Assembly (NCBI RefSeq): GCF_000381885.1
Contig: NZ_KB907211.1
Location: forward strand, 124,001-188,000
Source: Actinomadura atramentaria DSM 43919
GTDB taxonomy: Bacteria > Actinomycetota > Actinomycetes > Streptosporangiales > Streptosporangiaceae
DNA length: 64,000 nucleotides
Direction: 5' to 3'
Both the position numbers and the translations under genes were made by a program. Below the pieces are notes generated by a model. That model did no database searches. It was given only the letters and a program-made list of their open reading frames with translations, and was not told the DNA's origin. Positions 36,316 to 49,560 of the stretch are shown here, one piece after another. How positions within the stretch are numbered: position 1 is the stretch's first letter; each line of letters starts with the position of its first letter.

Positions 36316-36346
36316 GAGGGAGCCCGGCGCCCGTCGGGCCTCCCTC
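36316..36346 (-). terminator. terminator after the phosphoribulokinase gene
   Basis: Inverted repeat GAGGGAGCCCG / CGGGCCTCCCTC with one bulge and an eight-base loop, about 95 bases past the stop on the minus strand and just before dispersed-element copy B. Confidence 0.6.
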
Positions 36347-36438
36347 CCGGTCCCGGCGTGCCGCGCGGCCCGGTGTCCCGGGGCCTCCCCGCGCGGCGCG
36401 CGGCCTGTCCGGCGGCCCGTCGAGGCGGGCCGGCCGGA

Positions 36439-37410
36439 TCAGGCGGCTTGGCGGTGGTCCGCGTCGAGCAGGTGGTAGAGCAGGAGGAGCTGGGTGATCG
36501 CGAGGGGGTCGCTGGTGCCTTCGCCGAAGCGGCCGAGGGCGTCGGGGTCGAGGCGGCCGTTTCCGGCGCGGGGCCCGAGCCGGTCCCAGATGGCCTTCTT
36601 CACGATCTCCGACTCGTGGGGCTGGACGTAGCCGTGGACGTGGAGCGCGTCGACCGGCCGGCCGTCGTCGTCGCGGTGGAGGCTGAGGTGCATGGCGTTC
36701 TCGGCGCCGGCGGGGCGGGACTCGTCGAGGACGGTGCCGAGGTCGGGGTGGTCGATGGTGGGCCGCAGCAGCAGTTCGGCGGACAGCGGGGTGCCGGGCG
36801 GGTCGACGCGTCCGGCGACGGGCGCGAACCGCACGACGATGTCGGCCCAGCGGCGCTGCGGGCGGATGTAGGCGGCGCTTTCGGGTTCGCGGCGGGCGAG
36901 TTCGGCTTTGACCTGCTCGGGGTTGTAGCCGCGTTTGCCGCAGTCGCGCTGTTCTTTCCAGGTGTGGCGGAGGGGTTCGGGCGGGTCGAGGTAGACCGTG
37001 ATGTCGAAGCAGGCGCGGGCGAGGCGCGTGTGGAGGGGCAGGAGGCCCTCGACGATGACGAATTCCTTGGGCGTCACGAGTTCCGGCCGGACGAGTTCGC
37101 CGGTGGAGTGGTCGTAGACGGGTTTGAGGATGGGTTCGCCCATCGACAGGAGCTGGAGGTGCTGCTCCATGATGTCGATGTGGTTGCAGTCGGGGTGGAG
37201 CGCGGTGAACGGCTTGCCGACGCGTTCCTTGCGGTCGTAGCGGTGGTAGTCGTCCACGCAGACCGCGGTCATGCGGTCCGCACCGAGGCATTCCACGAGC
37301 CCCTTGGTCAGGGTGGTCTTGCCCGCCGCGCTGTCGCCGGCGATGGCGAGCATGACGGGGCGGCGGCCCGAGTCGCGCGCCCTGAGCATGTGCACGATCC
37401 GATGGGGCAC
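36439..37410 (-). CDS. prk: phosphoribulokinase (class II, cyanobacterial/plant-like)
   Basis: 323 residues. Phosphorylates ribulose-5-phosphate to ribulose-1,5-bisphosphate, the RuBisCO substrate. P-loop GDSAAGKTT near residue 25; then VCVDDYHRYDRKER (substrate Asp/His/Arg), KPVYDHSTG, and VEGLLPLHTRLARACFDITVYLDP. DDYHxxDR and PxYxHxTG mark the class II enzymes; a plain uridine kinase would be shorter and lack the C-terminal half. It lies 4.4 kb from cbbL on the other strand. The regulatory cysteine pair of chloroplast enzymes is not evident. Confidence 0.85.
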   Translation of the reverse strand: MPHRIVHMLRARDSGRRPVMLAIAGDSAAGKTTLTKGLVECLGADRMTAVCVDDYHRYDRKERVGKPFTALHPDCNHIDIMEQHLQLLSMGEPILKPVYDHSTGELVRPELVTPKEFVIVEGLLPLHTRLARACFDITVYLDPPEPLRHTWKEQRDCGKRGYNPEQVKAELARREPESAAYIRPQRRWADIVVRFAPVAGRVDPPGTPLSAELLLRPTIDHPDLGTVLDESRPAGAENAMHLSLHRDDDGRPVDALHVHGYVQPHESEIVKKAIWDRLGPRAGNGRLDPDALGRFGEGTSDPLAITQLLLLYHLLDADHRQAA

Positions 37411-37558
37411 CTGGCCTCCTCGGTGGTGGGGGTCAACGTGTCCTCGGCCACGGTAGGCGGGGGTCGGCTCACGGTCGTCCCCCGAACGGGTGAGGGCGGG
37501 GGTGAAGTGCCGGGAGCCTCGGCGGCACAGGGGCTACTGGTCAGTAGCTTGCGGTTGT

Positions 37559-37564
37559 TATCGT
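37559..37564 (+). promoter_or_regulatory. -10 box of leaderless promoter for the response regulator
   Basis: TATCGT, six bases before ATG 37571; it fixes the start against the longer in-frame GTG at 37490. Confidence 0.5.
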
Positions 37565-37570
37565 GCCGGG

Positions 37571-38227
37571 ATGAGCAGCCCCGTACGCGTCGTCCTGGTG
37601 GACGATCACGAGATGATCCTCGCCGGTCTCCAGGCGATGCTGGCGGGTTTCGCGGGCCGGGTGCGGGTGGTGGGCCAGGCCGCGAACTCGGCGGAGGCCA
37701 CCCGGCTCGTCGCCACGCTGCAGCCCGACGTCGTCCTGCTCGACGTCCGCCTCGGCCCGGAGAGCGGCTTGGACCTGTGCCGCGCGCTGACCGGCCGGTC
37801 CCCGAGCACCCGCGTGGTGTTCCTGTCGGTCTACGACGACGAGCAGTACGTCTTCGAGGCGCTGCGCGCCGGGGCGGGCGGCTACCTGCTCAAGCGCGTG
37901 GACGGCCCGGAGCTGGTGCGCCGCCTGGAGGAGGTCGCGCAGGGCGAGACCGTCGTCGACCCGACGCTGGCGGGCCGGATGGCCGTCACCGCCGCCCGGC
38001 TGACCCGCGGCGAGTTCTGGCCGGGCGCCAACCGGGGCCTCACCCAGCGCGAGAGCGAGGTGCTGTCGCTGCTGGTCGGGGGGCTGTCGAACAAGGCCAT
38101 CGCGGCGCGGCTCGTCCTCAGCGAGGAGACGGTCAAGAGCCACCTGCGCGCGCTGTACCGCAAGCTGGAGGTCGCGGACCGGTCCGCCGCCATCGCGGTC
38201 GCACTCCGCGAGGGACTGTTCCGTTGA
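37571..38227 (+). CDS. NarL/LuxR-family response regulator beside prk
   Basis: 218 residues. Receiver with phospho-acceptor in DVVLLDVRLG and Lys in YLLKRV; LuxR helix-turn-helix LTQRESEVLSLLVGGLSNKAIAARLVLSEETVKSHLRALYRKL. Divergent from prk and followed by its likely kinase, so control of the carbon-fixation genes is possible. Confidence 0.88.
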   Translation: MSSPVRVVLVDDHEMILAGLQAMLAGFAGRVRVVGQAANSAEATRLVATLQPDVVLLDVRLGPESGLDLCRALTGRSPSTRVVFLSVYDDEQYVFEALRAGAGGYLLKRVDGPELVRRLEEVAQGETVVDPTLAGRMAVTAARLTRGEFWPGANRGLTQRESEVLSLLVGGLSNKAIAARLVLSEETVKSHLRALYRKLEVADRSAAIAVALREGLFR

Positions 38228-38294
38228 GCGAGCTGGAGGCGCGCGCCGTGCGCTGGACTGAGGAGCGGCGGGAGCTTGCGACCAGAGCGACGAG

Positions 38295-38396
38295 GGAAGC
38301 GCGCGGCTCAAGGCGCGCCGTAGGCGAGCGGGAAACACAGTGAGCGAGCTGGAAGCGCGCGGCTCAAGGCGCGGCGTAAGTGAGCGGGAGACACAG
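38295..38396 (+). repeat. two tandem 46-base repeats before the sensor kinase
   Basis: Copies at 38295-38340 and 38351-38396, only a few differences apart, separated by TGAGCGAGCT. Each ends in ACACAG; the last G of copy 2 is the first base of the kinase GTG, so the repeat sets the start-codon context. The response-regulator stop (TGAGCGAGCTGGA at 38225) resembles the spacer. Confidence 0.7.
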
Positions 38397-39488
38397 TGAC
38401 CGGTGCGCTCGACCTGCTGGCCGGGCGCGGCCGGGATCTGCTGGTCCGGATCGTCACGGTCGCCTGCTCGGACCGGGAGCTGCCCGACATCGCGCACGAG
38501 CTGGCGGGTCTGGTCGTGCGGTCGGCGGAGGCGGTCGCGTTCTGCGACGTGTACGTCCTGGACCAGGAGGGCCGCCGGCTGGAGTGGGGCGGCCCGCCGG
38601 TGCCGCTCGGCGCGGGCGACGCGGGCTGGGCCGCCGCGCACGGCCGCGCCCGCGCGCACGCGGACGGCCGGGGCGTCGCGATCCCCGTCACCAGTTCGGG
38701 CGCGACGATCGCGGTGCTGGACATCCGGTCGGCGGGCCCGTGCCGTCCGGCGGACGTGACGCTGGTCACGGCGCTCGGGGAGCTGTTCGCCCCGGTGCTG
38801 TGCTCGGCGCGGCGGCTGCGCACCGCGCAGGAGCGCGAGTTCGCCGCCGAGCGGTTCGCGGAGCGGGCCGTCGAGGCGCAGGAGGCCGAGCGGACGCGGC
38901 TGAGCCGCGACATCCACGACGGCATCGCGCAGCGCCTGGCGAGCCTCGGCTTCCACCTGTCGGCGGCCGAGCGCGCGCTGCCCGACCACCATCCCGAGGC
39001 AGCCGAGCAGCTACGACTGGCCCGCGCGCAGTGCGACCTGGCGGGCGCGGAGACCCGCGCGGCGATCGGCGGCCTGCGCCCGCCCGTCCTGGACGACCTC
39101 GGCCTGTCGGCGGCGCTCGCGGGCCTCGCGCGCGAGACGGGCGCGTCGCTGGACGTCACGGTCACCGTCGCGGGCGAACTGGACGACGCGCTGCCCGACC
39201 ACGTCCAGACCGCGCTGTACCGCATCGCGCAGGAGGCCGTCGCGAACGCGCTCCGGCACGCCGCCGGGACGGCCGTGGACATCCTGCTGGAGAACGACCG
39301 CGACCGCGTCCGGCTGCGGATCGCCGACGACGGCCGCGGCTTCACCGTCCCCGACGCGGCGACGGCGCTGGACTGCTACGGCCTGCGCGGCATGGCCGAG
39401 CGCGCCGAGCTGCTGGGCGGCCGGGTGACGGTGTCGAGCCGGCCGGGCGTCGGCACGACGGTGGAGGCCGTCGTGCCGGTCCCGGCGC

Positions 39489-43217
<3,729 letters not shown>

Positions 43218-43218
<1 letters not shown>

Positions 43219-43640
43219 TGCGGATCACCCAAGGAACCTTCTCCTACCTGCCCGAGCTGACCGACGAGGAGATCGCCCTCCAGGTCGCCTACGTGCTCGA
43301 CCAGGGCTGGCCCTGCTCGATCGAGTTCACCGACGACCCGCACCCGCGCAACTCCTACTGGGAGATGTGGGGACTGCCGATGTTCGACCTCAAGGACCCG
43401 GCGGGCGTCCTGCTGGAGGTCAACGAGTGCCGCAAGGCGTACCCCGGCCACTACATCCGGCTGAACGCCTACGACGCGCGCTACGGGCGCCAGACCACGG
43501 CGCTGTCGTTCATCGTGCAGCGGCCCGCCGAGGAGCCCGGCTTCCGGCTGGAGCGCACCGAGGCGTCCGACCGGCGCGTGCAGTACACGACGCACCCGTA
43601 CGCGCTGGACCGTCCGCAGGGCGACCGGTACGCGCGATGA
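43218..43640 (+). CDS. cbbS: RuBisCO small subunit
   Basis: 140 residues. Starts one base inside the cbbL stop (TGATG). Recognised by [37 protein letters not shown] and the C-terminal tail ([16 protein letters not shown]), the beta-hairpin extension of red-type small subunits that takes part in assembly. Confidence 0.94.
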
Positions 43641-44608
43641 CCGAGACCGGTTCCGCGCGCGTCGGGTTCGGGATGCGCCCGGGCGGGGCCGCGGCGGCGG
43701 CCGAGGAGGAGGCCGCCGTCGTGGAGACCCTGCCGCCGGACGCGTCCATCGACCTGGCCGAGGAGCGCGCCGAGTCGCACGTGGACGAGGTGCTGGACGC
43801 GCTCGACCGGGAACTGGTCGGGCTCGTCCCGGTCAAGACCCGCATCCGGGAGATCGCGGCGCTGCTGCTGGTCGACCGGATGCGGGCCCGGTTCGGGATC
43901 GACTCCGGCCGCCCCAACCTGCACATGTGCTTCACCGGCAGCCCCGGCACCGGCAAGACGACCGTCGCCGTCCGGCTCGCGGAGCTGCTGCACCGCCTCG
44001 GGTACGTCCGGCGCGGCCACCTGGTGTCGGTGACCCGCGACGACCTCGTCGGCCAGTACGTCGGCCACACCGCGCCCAAGACCAAAGAGGTCCTGAAGCG
44101 CGCGATGGGCGGCGTGCTGTTCATCGACGAGGCGTACTACCTGTACCGCGCGGAGAACGAGCGCGACTACGGGCAGGAGGCCATCGAGATCCTGCTGCAG
44201 GTGATGGAGAACCAGCGCGACGACCTCGTGGTGGTCCTCGCCGGCTACAAGGACCGGATGGACTCGTTCTTCTCGTCCAACCCCGGCATGAGCAGCCGCA
44301 TCGCGCACCACATCGACTTCCCCGACTACGCCGCCGACGAACTCGAGGCGATCGGGACGATGATGATGGAGCGCGAGGGCTACAAGCTCGACCCCGCCGC
44401 CGAGCCCGTCTTCCGCGACTACGTCGAGCGGCGGCGCGCGCAGCCCCGGTTCGCCAACGCGCGGTCCGTGCGCAACGCGATCGAGCGGGCCCGGCTCCGG
44501 CACGCCAACCGGCTGCTGGACGCGGGCGGCGCCGTCGACCTCGCCGCCCTCACCACCCTGGCCGCCGACGACTTCCTCGGCAGCCGGGTCTTCGGCCCGC
44601 GACCGTGA
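43637..44608 (+). CDS. cbbX: red-type RuBisCO activase CbbX
   Basis: 323-residue AAA+ ATPase that frees inhibited RuBisCO by pulling on the CbbL C-terminal tail. Walker [10 protein letters not shown] near residue 101, pore loop YVGHT near 141, Walker [12 protein letters not shown] near 160, arginine-rich sensor regions after. Longer acidic N terminus than usual (about 40 residues). ATGA overlap with cbbS. Confidence 0.94.
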   Translation: MTETGSARVGFGMRPGGAAAAAEEEAAVVETLPPDASIDLAEERAESHVDEVLDALDRELVGLVPVKTRIREIAALLLVDRMRARFGIDSGRPNLHMCFTGSPGTGKTTVAVRLAELLHRLGYVRRGHLVSVTRDDLVGQYVGHTAPKTKEVLKRAMGGVLFIDEAYYLYRAENERDYGQEAIEILLQVMENQRDDLVVVLAGYKDRMDSFFSSNPGMSSRIAHHIDFPDYAADELEAIGTMMMEREGYKLDPAAEPVFRDYVERRRAQPRFANARSVRNAIERARLRHANRLLDAGGAVDLAALTTLAADDFLGSRVFGPRP

Positions 44609-44670
44609 TCACATTCGGACCGGGGAAGAAGACCGCCATGTCCTAATGTTGACTTCATTCGACGTTGGAC

Positions 44671-45582
44671 ATGGGGGGTACGGTGCGCAACCCTGAGGAC
44701 CTGTACGAGCTGGAGGGGGACCTGCCCGAACTGGACGGGCCGGTCCTCCTCCACAGCCTCGACGGCTTCGTCGACGCCGGGTCCACCGGACAGCTCGTCC
44801 GCGAGCACCTGCTCGACACGCTCGACCACCGGGTCGTCGCGCGGTTCGACGCGGACGTGCTCATCGACTACCGGGCGCGCCGGCCGCTCATGACGTTCGA
44901 GCGGGACCACTGGTCGGCGTACGACACGCCCGAACTGGTCGTCCACCTGCTGCGCGACGAGGTCGGCACGCCGTTCCTGATGATGACGGGCCCCGAGCCG
45001 GACCGGCTCTGGGAGGGCTTCTCCGCCGCCGTCCGGTCGCTGGTCGAACGGCTCGGCGTGCGGCTCTGCGTCGGGTTCAACGGCATCCCGATGGGCGTGC
45101 CGCACACGCGCCCGGTCGGGATGACCTCGCACGGCACCCGTCCCGACCTGGTGAAGCGCGCGGCCTGGTTCGACACCATGCAGGTGCCGGGCAGCGCGTC
45201 CGCGCTGCTGGAGTTCCGGCTGGCCGAGGCGGGCCACGACGCGGTGGGGTACGCCGTCCACGTGCCGCACTACCTGGCGCAGGCGTCCTACCCGACCGCG
45301 GCGGTCGCCGCGCTGGAGGCCGTCGCGGCGGCGACCGGGCTGGTGCTGCCCTCGGACGGCCTCCGCGACGCGGCCACCCGCACCGACGCCGACATCGCCG
45401 AGCAGGTCAACGGCAACGCCGAGGTCGAGAAGGTCGTGCGCGCGCTGGAGGAGCAGTACGACGCCTTCGCGGGCGCGGCCGAGCGCGAGAGCCTGCTCGC
45501 CGACGACCGCGACATGCCCACGGCGGACGAGATCGCGGCCCAGTTCGAGCAGTTCCTGGCGGAGCAGGACAAGCCCGAGTAA
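44671..45582 (+). CDS. PAC2-family protein (proteasome assembly chaperone-like)
   Basis: 303 residues. VLLHSLDGFVDAGSTGQLVREHLL at the start and GFNGIPMGVPHTRPVGMTSHGT in the middle identify the actinobacterial PAC2 family, named for a eukaryotic proteasome assembly chaperone; the bacterial role is unknown. The C terminus is an acidic helical tail. GTG 44683, after GGGGGG, is an alternative start. Confidence 0.8.
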   Translation: MGGTVRNPEDLYELEGDLPELDGPVLLHSLDGFVDAGSTGQLVREHLLDTLDHRVVARFDADVLIDYRARRPLMTFERDHWSAYDTPELVVHLLRDEVGTPFLMMTGPEPDRLWEGFSAAVRSLVERLGVRLCVGFNGIPMGVPHTRPVGMTSHGTRPDLVKRAAWFDTMQVPGSASALLEFRLAEAGHDAVGYAVHVPHYLAQASYPTAAVAALEAVAAATGLVLPSDGLRDAATRTDADIAEQVNGNAEVEKVVRALEEQYDAFAGAAERESLLADDRDMPTADEIAAQFEQFLAEQDKPE

Positions 45583-45757
45583 CCGCTGGGCGACCCTCGC
45601 GTTTCTGTTCGCGGGTGAGGGTTCTGGCCGTCGCGCGGTCGCGTTCTCGCTCAGGTGCGGATCGCGTGTCGTCGCTGTTGACGTGGGGGTCTTGTTTACC
45701 GAACGTGATTCTGGGATCGTGTCCGAGTGATAAAAAAACGCCCATGTTCATTCGTGG

Positions 45758-45763
45758 TACGGT
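45758..45763 (+). promoter_or_regulatory. -10 box of leaderless promoter for the SDR gene
   Basis: TACGGT, seven bases before ATG 45771; it decides the start of the SDR gene. Confidence 0.55.
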
Positions 45764-45770
45764 CCCGCGC

Positions 45771-46652
45771 ATGAAGTTCACGAACCAGTCATCGCCGTCG
45801 CTCACCGGGCGTCGCGTCCTCATCACCGGCGCGGCGCGCGGGATCGGGGCGGCGCTCGCGGACCGGCTGCACGCGCGCGGGGCGCGCGTCGCCGTCGCCG
45901 GGCTCGAACCCGATCTGCTCGCCGCCGTCGCCGCCCGCTGCGGCGACGCGCCCTGGAGCGTCTGCGACGTCGCCGACCGCGACCAGGTCGAGGCCGCCGT
46001 CGCCCACGCCGTCGCCGCGCTCGGCGGGCTCGACGTCGTCGTCGCCAACGCGGGCGTCGCCGCGCAGCTCCCCGTCCTCGGCGGCGACCCGCGCGTCTGG
46101 GACGCCACGCTGCGCGTCAACGCCACCGGCACGTACAACACACTGCGCGCCGCCGGACCGCACATCGCGCACCGGCGCGGGTACGCGCTCGCCGTCTCCT
46201 CGGCCGCCGCCGCCGTCAACCTGCCGCTGCTCGGCGCGTACAGCGCGTCCAAGGCCGCCGTCGAGGCGCTCGGCAACACGCTGCGCGCCGAGCTGCGGCC
46301 CACCGGCGCGCGCGTCGGCGTCGCCTACTTCGCCGAACTCGACACCGACATGACCAGCCGCGGCTTCGGCACCCAGGCCGCCGCGGCGCTCATCGGCAAG
46401 CGGCGGTCGGCGTCCGGGCTGTCGGGCGTCACGCCGCTGTCCGCCGGGATCGACGCGCTCGAACGCGGCATCGCGCGGCGCTCCCGCCGCGTCGTCGCGC
46501 CCGGCTGGGTCGGCGCGGTGCTGCCCGTCCGGATGCTCGCGCAGCCCGTCATGGACCTGCTCGTCCAGCGCGGCCTCGCCCGCGCCCTGGAGATCGCCCG
46601 CACCGAGGACGCGCCGCTCACCACCGCGCAGCCCGCCGGGGAGGACGCGTGA
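45771..46652 (+). CDS. short-chain dehydrogenase/reductase
   Basis: 293 residues. NAD(P) motif TGAARGIGAA, NAG in VVVANAGVAA, catalytic Ser-Tyr-Lys (SSAAAAV ... YSASKAA). Oxidoreductase of unknown substrate; the C terminus has an extra hydrophobic stretch (GAVLPVRMLAQPVMDLLVQRG). Coupled by GTGA to the carboxymuconolactone decarboxylase-like gene. Confidence 0.85.
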   Translation: MKFTNQSSPSLTGRRVLITGAARGIGAALADRLHARGARVAVAGLEPDLLAAVAARCGDAPWSVCDVADRDQVEAAVAHAVAALGGLDVVVANAGVAAQLPVLGGDPRVWDATLRVNATGTYNTLRAAGPHIAHRRGYALAVSSAAAAVNLPLLGAYSASKAAVEALGNTLRAELRPTGARVGVAYFAELDTDMTSRGFGTQAAAALIGKRRSASGLSGVTPLSAGIDALERGIARRSRRVVAPGWVGAVLPVRMLAQPVMDLLVQRGLARALEIARTEDAPLTTAQPAGEDA

Positions 46653-47200
46653 CGCCCCGCGTCCGGCCCGGCCGCCTCGCCGACACCGGCCTGTTCACCT
46701 GGCTGTTCGCGCGCGCGGCGGGCCGCGTCGCCCGCACCGCCCCGCCGAGCCTGTTCCTCACCCTCGGGCGGCGGCCCCGGCTGTTCCACACCTGGCTGCT
46801 GTTCGCCGGGTCGCTGATGCCCGGCGGGTCGCTGCCGCGCCGCGAGTGCGAGCTGGTCATCCTGCGCGTCGCGCACCTGCGGGACTGCCGGTACGAGTTC
46901 GAGCACCACGTCCGGCTCGGCCGCCGCGCCGGGGTCCGCTCCGCCGACGTCGAACGGCTCGCCGCCGGGCCCGACGCGCCCGGCTGGACGCCGCGCGAGG
47001 CCGCGCTGCTCACCGCCGTCGACCGGCTTCAGGAGGGCCGCGACCTCGACGACGCCGCGTGGGCGGCGCTGCGCCGGCACCTCACCGAGCCCGAGTGCGT
47101 CGAGTTCCTGATGCTCGCCGGGCACTACGACATGCTCGCGACCGTCATCACCGCGCTGCGGCTCGTCCCGGACGCGCCTACAGGACGCCGGCGTCCCTGA
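46649..47200 (+). CDS. carboxymuconolactone-decarboxylase-like (AhpD-fold) protein
   Basis: 183 residues. AhpD/CMD helical core: RRECELVILRVAHLRDCRYEFEHHVRLGRRAG (Cys and His of the family) and the C-terminal MLAGHYDMLATVITAL. It has one active-site-type Cys rather than the CxxC of AhpD. Second gene of the SDR operon; it converges on the TetR gene with a 23-base overlap. Confidence 0.8.
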   Translation: MTPRVRPGRLADTGLFTWLFARAAGRVARTAPPSLFLTLGRRPRLFHTWLLFAGSLMPGGSLPRRECELVILRVAHLRDCRYEFEHHVRLGRRAGVRSADVERLAAGPDAPGWTPREAALLTAVDRLQEGRDLDDAAWAALRRHLTEPECVEFLMLAGHYDMLATVITALRLVPDAPTGRRRP

Positions 47201-47798
47201 GCCGCGCCACGTGCCGGACCGTGTCGGCGGCGATCCGCCGCACCCCGTCCGGGTCATCGCGCACCAGCGGCCCGACCACCATCGAGCCGACCGCCGCGAC
47301 CACCGCGCGGCACGCGAACCGCGCGTCGTCGGTCTCCGCGCCGAACAGCTCCGCGATCGTCGTCGACAGCAGCTCCTGGAACTCCATGCGGCGCTCGATC
47401 GCCGCCGGGCCCGCCGCGTGCGCCTCGATCAGGAACAGCCGCGCGTACTCCGGCTGCGTCGCCAGGCCCTCGGCGTACGCGCCGACCGCCCGCTCGAACT
47501 GCTCCATCGGCGTGCCGCCCGCCTCGACGGCCTCCCGCAGCCGCGTCTCCAGCAGCGTCGCCGCCGCGTCGAACGCCGCCATGAAGCAGTCGAGCTTGGA
47601 GCTGAACAACTGGTAGAACGTCTGCCGCGACACCCCGGCGAGCTTGAGGACGTCGCCGACGGACGTGTCCACGAACCCGCGCTCGGCCATCGCCTGCGCC
47701 ATCGCCAACAGGAGGCGGCCGCGCTGCGTGCGCGCGACCTCCTCGGGCGGAAGGGCATGACGCCCACGGGGTAGCCGACGATGCACCGAGACGCTCAC
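47178..47798 (-). CDS. TetR-family regulator
   Basis: 206 residues. Helix-turn-helix at about 25-70: RGRLLLAMAQAMAERGFVDTSVGDVLKLAGVSRQTFYQLF. Ligand-binding helices follow. The GTG is seven bases from TAGGGT, so translation starts leaderlessly here. It probably controls the convergent SDR/CMD genes or the divergent DHFR-like gene. Confidence 0.86.
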   Translation of the reverse strand: MSVSVHRRLPRGRHALPPEEVARTQRGRLLLAMAQAMAERGFVDTSVGDVLKLAGVSRQTFYQLFSSKLDCFMAAFDAAATLLETRLREAVEAGGTPMEQFERAVGAYAEGLATQPEYARLFLIEAHAAGPAAIERRMEFQELLSTTIAELFGAETDDARFACRAVVAAVGSMVVGPLVRDDPDGVRRIAADTVRHVARLRDAGVL

Positions 47799-47805
47799 GC
47801 CACCA

Positions 47806-47811
47806 ACCCTA
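47806..47811 (-). promoter_or_regulatory. -10 box of leaderless promoter for the TetR gene
   Basis: TAGGGT on the minus strand, seven bases from the GTG at 47798. Confidence 0.55.
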
Positions 47812-47924
47812 GAACAAGTTTCGCCTTCCGCCTTGGCCTGGGGCGACGAGTTCTGTCGGACGCGGCGGTCATAGTGGGCGTCGGCCGGGCGGTCCGGCCG
47901 CGTCGCTCACCTTTGGAGCCCGTC

Positions 47925-48473
47925 ATGGGACAGATCACCGCGAACTTCTTCATCTCGCTCGACGGCGTGGTCGAGCGGCCCGACCAGTGGCACTTCCCTT
48001 ACTTCAACGACGAGATGGGCGCGGTCATCGGCGCGGGCATGGAGACCTACGACGCGTTCCTCATGGGCCGCGTCCTGTACGGGGAGTGGTCGCAGTACTG
48101 GCCGTCCGCGTCCGCCGACCAGGAGTTCGGGGCCTTCATCAACGCGATCCCCAAGTACGTCGTCTCCGACAGCCTGGAGAGCGCCGACTGGACGAACACC
48201 ACGCTCCTGCGCGGCGACACCGCCGCCGCCCGCCTGCGCGAACTCAAGGAGACGACCCCCGGCGGCATCGGCATGTCCGGCAGCGCGACGCTCGTCCGCT
48301 GGCTGCTCGCCGAGAACCTGCTGGACCGCCTCGACCTGCTCATCCACCCGATCGCGGTCGGCCACGGCGCGCGCCTCTTCGAGGACACCCCGACCTACCC
48401 GCTGGAGCTGCTGCGGCAGACGACCCTCAGCACGGGCGTCCTGCACGCCACCTACGCCCCCGCGAAACCCTGA
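47925..48473 (+). CDS. dihydrofolate-reductase-like (RibD C-terminal family) protein
   Basis: 182 residues. ITANFFISLDGVVERPDQWHF start and FLMGRVLYGEW are marks of the RibD_C/YwjB family; the G-G-x-x-M-S-G-S-A-T loop binds NADPH. Distinct from true FolA; the natural substrate is not known. GGAG lies seven bases upstream. Confidence 0.8.
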   Translation: MGQITANFFISLDGVVERPDQWHFPYFNDEMGAVIGAGMETYDAFLMGRVLYGEWSQYWPSASADQEFGAFINAIPKYVVSDSLESADWTNTTLLRGDTAAARLRELKETTPGGIGMSGSATLVRWLLAENLLDRLDLLIHPIAVGHGARLFEDTPTYPLELLRQTTLSTGVLHATYAPAKP

Positions 48474-48555
48474 ACCCGCCCGCACACCCACGCCCACCCC
48501 ACCCGCAACCGAGTACAGCAAACCGGACCGGAGGCGGTATCGTCTTTGCGGTCAA

Positions 48556-48628
48556 GGGGCTGTGGCGCAGTTGGTAGCGCGGCGAGCTTACACCTCGTAG
48601 GTCGTCGGTTCGAGTCCGGCCAGCCCCA
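48556..48628 (+). tRNA. tRNA-Val (anticodon TAC)
   Basis: Cloverleaf folded by eye: acceptor GGGGCTG pairs with CAGCCCC; D arm GCGC ... GCGC; anticodon stem GCGAG/CTCGT around loop CTTACAC with anticodon TAC, which reads GUA; T arm with GGTTCGAGTCC. CCA is not fully encoded. No duplicate of its 3' end was found nearby. Confidence 0.93.
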
Positions 48629-48742
48629 CCTTGCGGTCCTTACTAGGACTCTGCGTCAACGTGGCGTGTTCCGGAACAGCCGCCGCGCCGCTCCCAGCGC
48701 CTGGGCCGCCTCGACGGGAACGGGTTCGGGTGTGTCCGCTTT

Positions 48743-48748
48743 TAGGGT
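48743..48748 (+). promoter_or_regulatory. -10 box of leaderless promoter for the SMI1/KNR4 gene
   Basis: TAGGGT, six bases before ATG 48755. Confidence 0.55.
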
Positions 48749-48754
48749 CGGCGT

Positions 48755-49408
48755 ATGAGTGCTGATGCGGATGGTGTGGAGCGGCTGGTTGCGGCGTGGG
48801 GTCGGATCGAGTCCTGGCTGCGGGCGCACGCCCCGGCGTCGGGCGCGCTGCTGCGTCCCCCGGCCGGCGAAGCCGACATCGCCGCGGCGGAGGCCGCGAT
48901 GGGTGTCGAGCTTCCCGCGACGCTGGCGGCCTGGTACCGGATCCATGACGGAGTGGATGAGGACCGGGCACCGTCGGGTGCGGCGAGGATCGCCGGGATC
49001 CTTCCTTCGGGCAAGACGATGCTGCCGCTCGACAGGGTGGTCGGTGAATACCAGATGCGTACCCGGGAGTGGGAGCGGGCGGCGGGCATTGTGCCGTTCG
49101 CGCGGACTCCCGGGGACGTCTGGTACGGCTGGTACGTCGATGCGCGCAAGGGCGGGGCTTCGTACGGCAACCTCGGCCGGTGGGCGGTTGATGAGGCGGA
49201 CGAGCCGTACCCGTGGCCGTCGCGCGGATGGCCCTTGCCGGACTGGCTGGTTGAGATCGCTGCCGTGCTCGAGCAGGGACGCCCGATGCGGCGCCCGGAC
49301 GGCACCGAGAACGTGGGGGATCGGCCCGCGCTGTACCGGGGTGGGCTGACGTGGGTGGATCCGAGGGATCTGCGGATCGACGCGGTCGTGGTCGACGGAC
49401 CGCGGTGA
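48755..49408 (+). CDS. SMI1/KNR4-family protein
   Basis: 217 residues. The family signature is visible as DIAAAEAAMGVELPATLAAWYRIHDGVDE near residue 50, then TMLPLDRVVGEYQ. In bacteria such proteins are often immunity proteins of contact-dependent or polymorphic toxins, but no toxin gene is adjacent; a regulatory role is also possible. Lower GC bias than the neighbours. It is the first gene after tRNA-Val. Confidence 0.8.
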   Translation: MSADADGVERLVAAWGRIESWLRAHAPASGALLRPPAGEADIAAAEAAMGVELPATLAAWYRIHDGVDEDRAPSGAARIAGILPSGKTMLPLDRVVGEYQMRTREWERAAGIVPFARTPGDVWYGWYVDARKGGASYGNLGRWAVDEADEPYPWPSRGWPLPDWLVEIAAVLEQGRPMRRPDGTENVGDRPALYRGGLTWVDPRDLRIDAVVVDGPR

Positions 49409-49560
49409 CCAGGCGTGGTCGGGGCAGGCCCGGCAGCCGGTACTCAGGCTGAAGCCGCCGGAGAACCGCGCCATCGATCCGCTGTTCATCCAGCCTGACA
49501 TCGCCGAGCGGCCACTGGCGACGGTCCAGGGGAAACGGCCGACAGGGCGAACAGGCTTTT

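Larger units (their letters stand above)
35839..36438. other. 600-base intergenic region holding a promoter, dispersed-element copy B and a terminator
   Basis: Bases 35839-36081 are A/C-rich on the plus strand and must contain the promoter of the solute-binding fusion (a TTGACG-like -35 lies at 35982-35977 on the minus strand with a poor -10). Copy B of the dispersed element and then a terminator fill the rest. No gene seen. Confidence 0.55.

Noticed and set aside
36439-37410. Uridine kinase as identity of the prk gene
   Set aside because: Length, the class II phosphoribulokinase motifs and the cbb neighbourhood fit phosphoribulokinase better, though annotation pipelines may say uridine kinase.
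48556-48760. Integration (att) site at tRNA-Val
   Set aside because: No second copy of the tRNA 3' end and no integrase gene were seen in the window.
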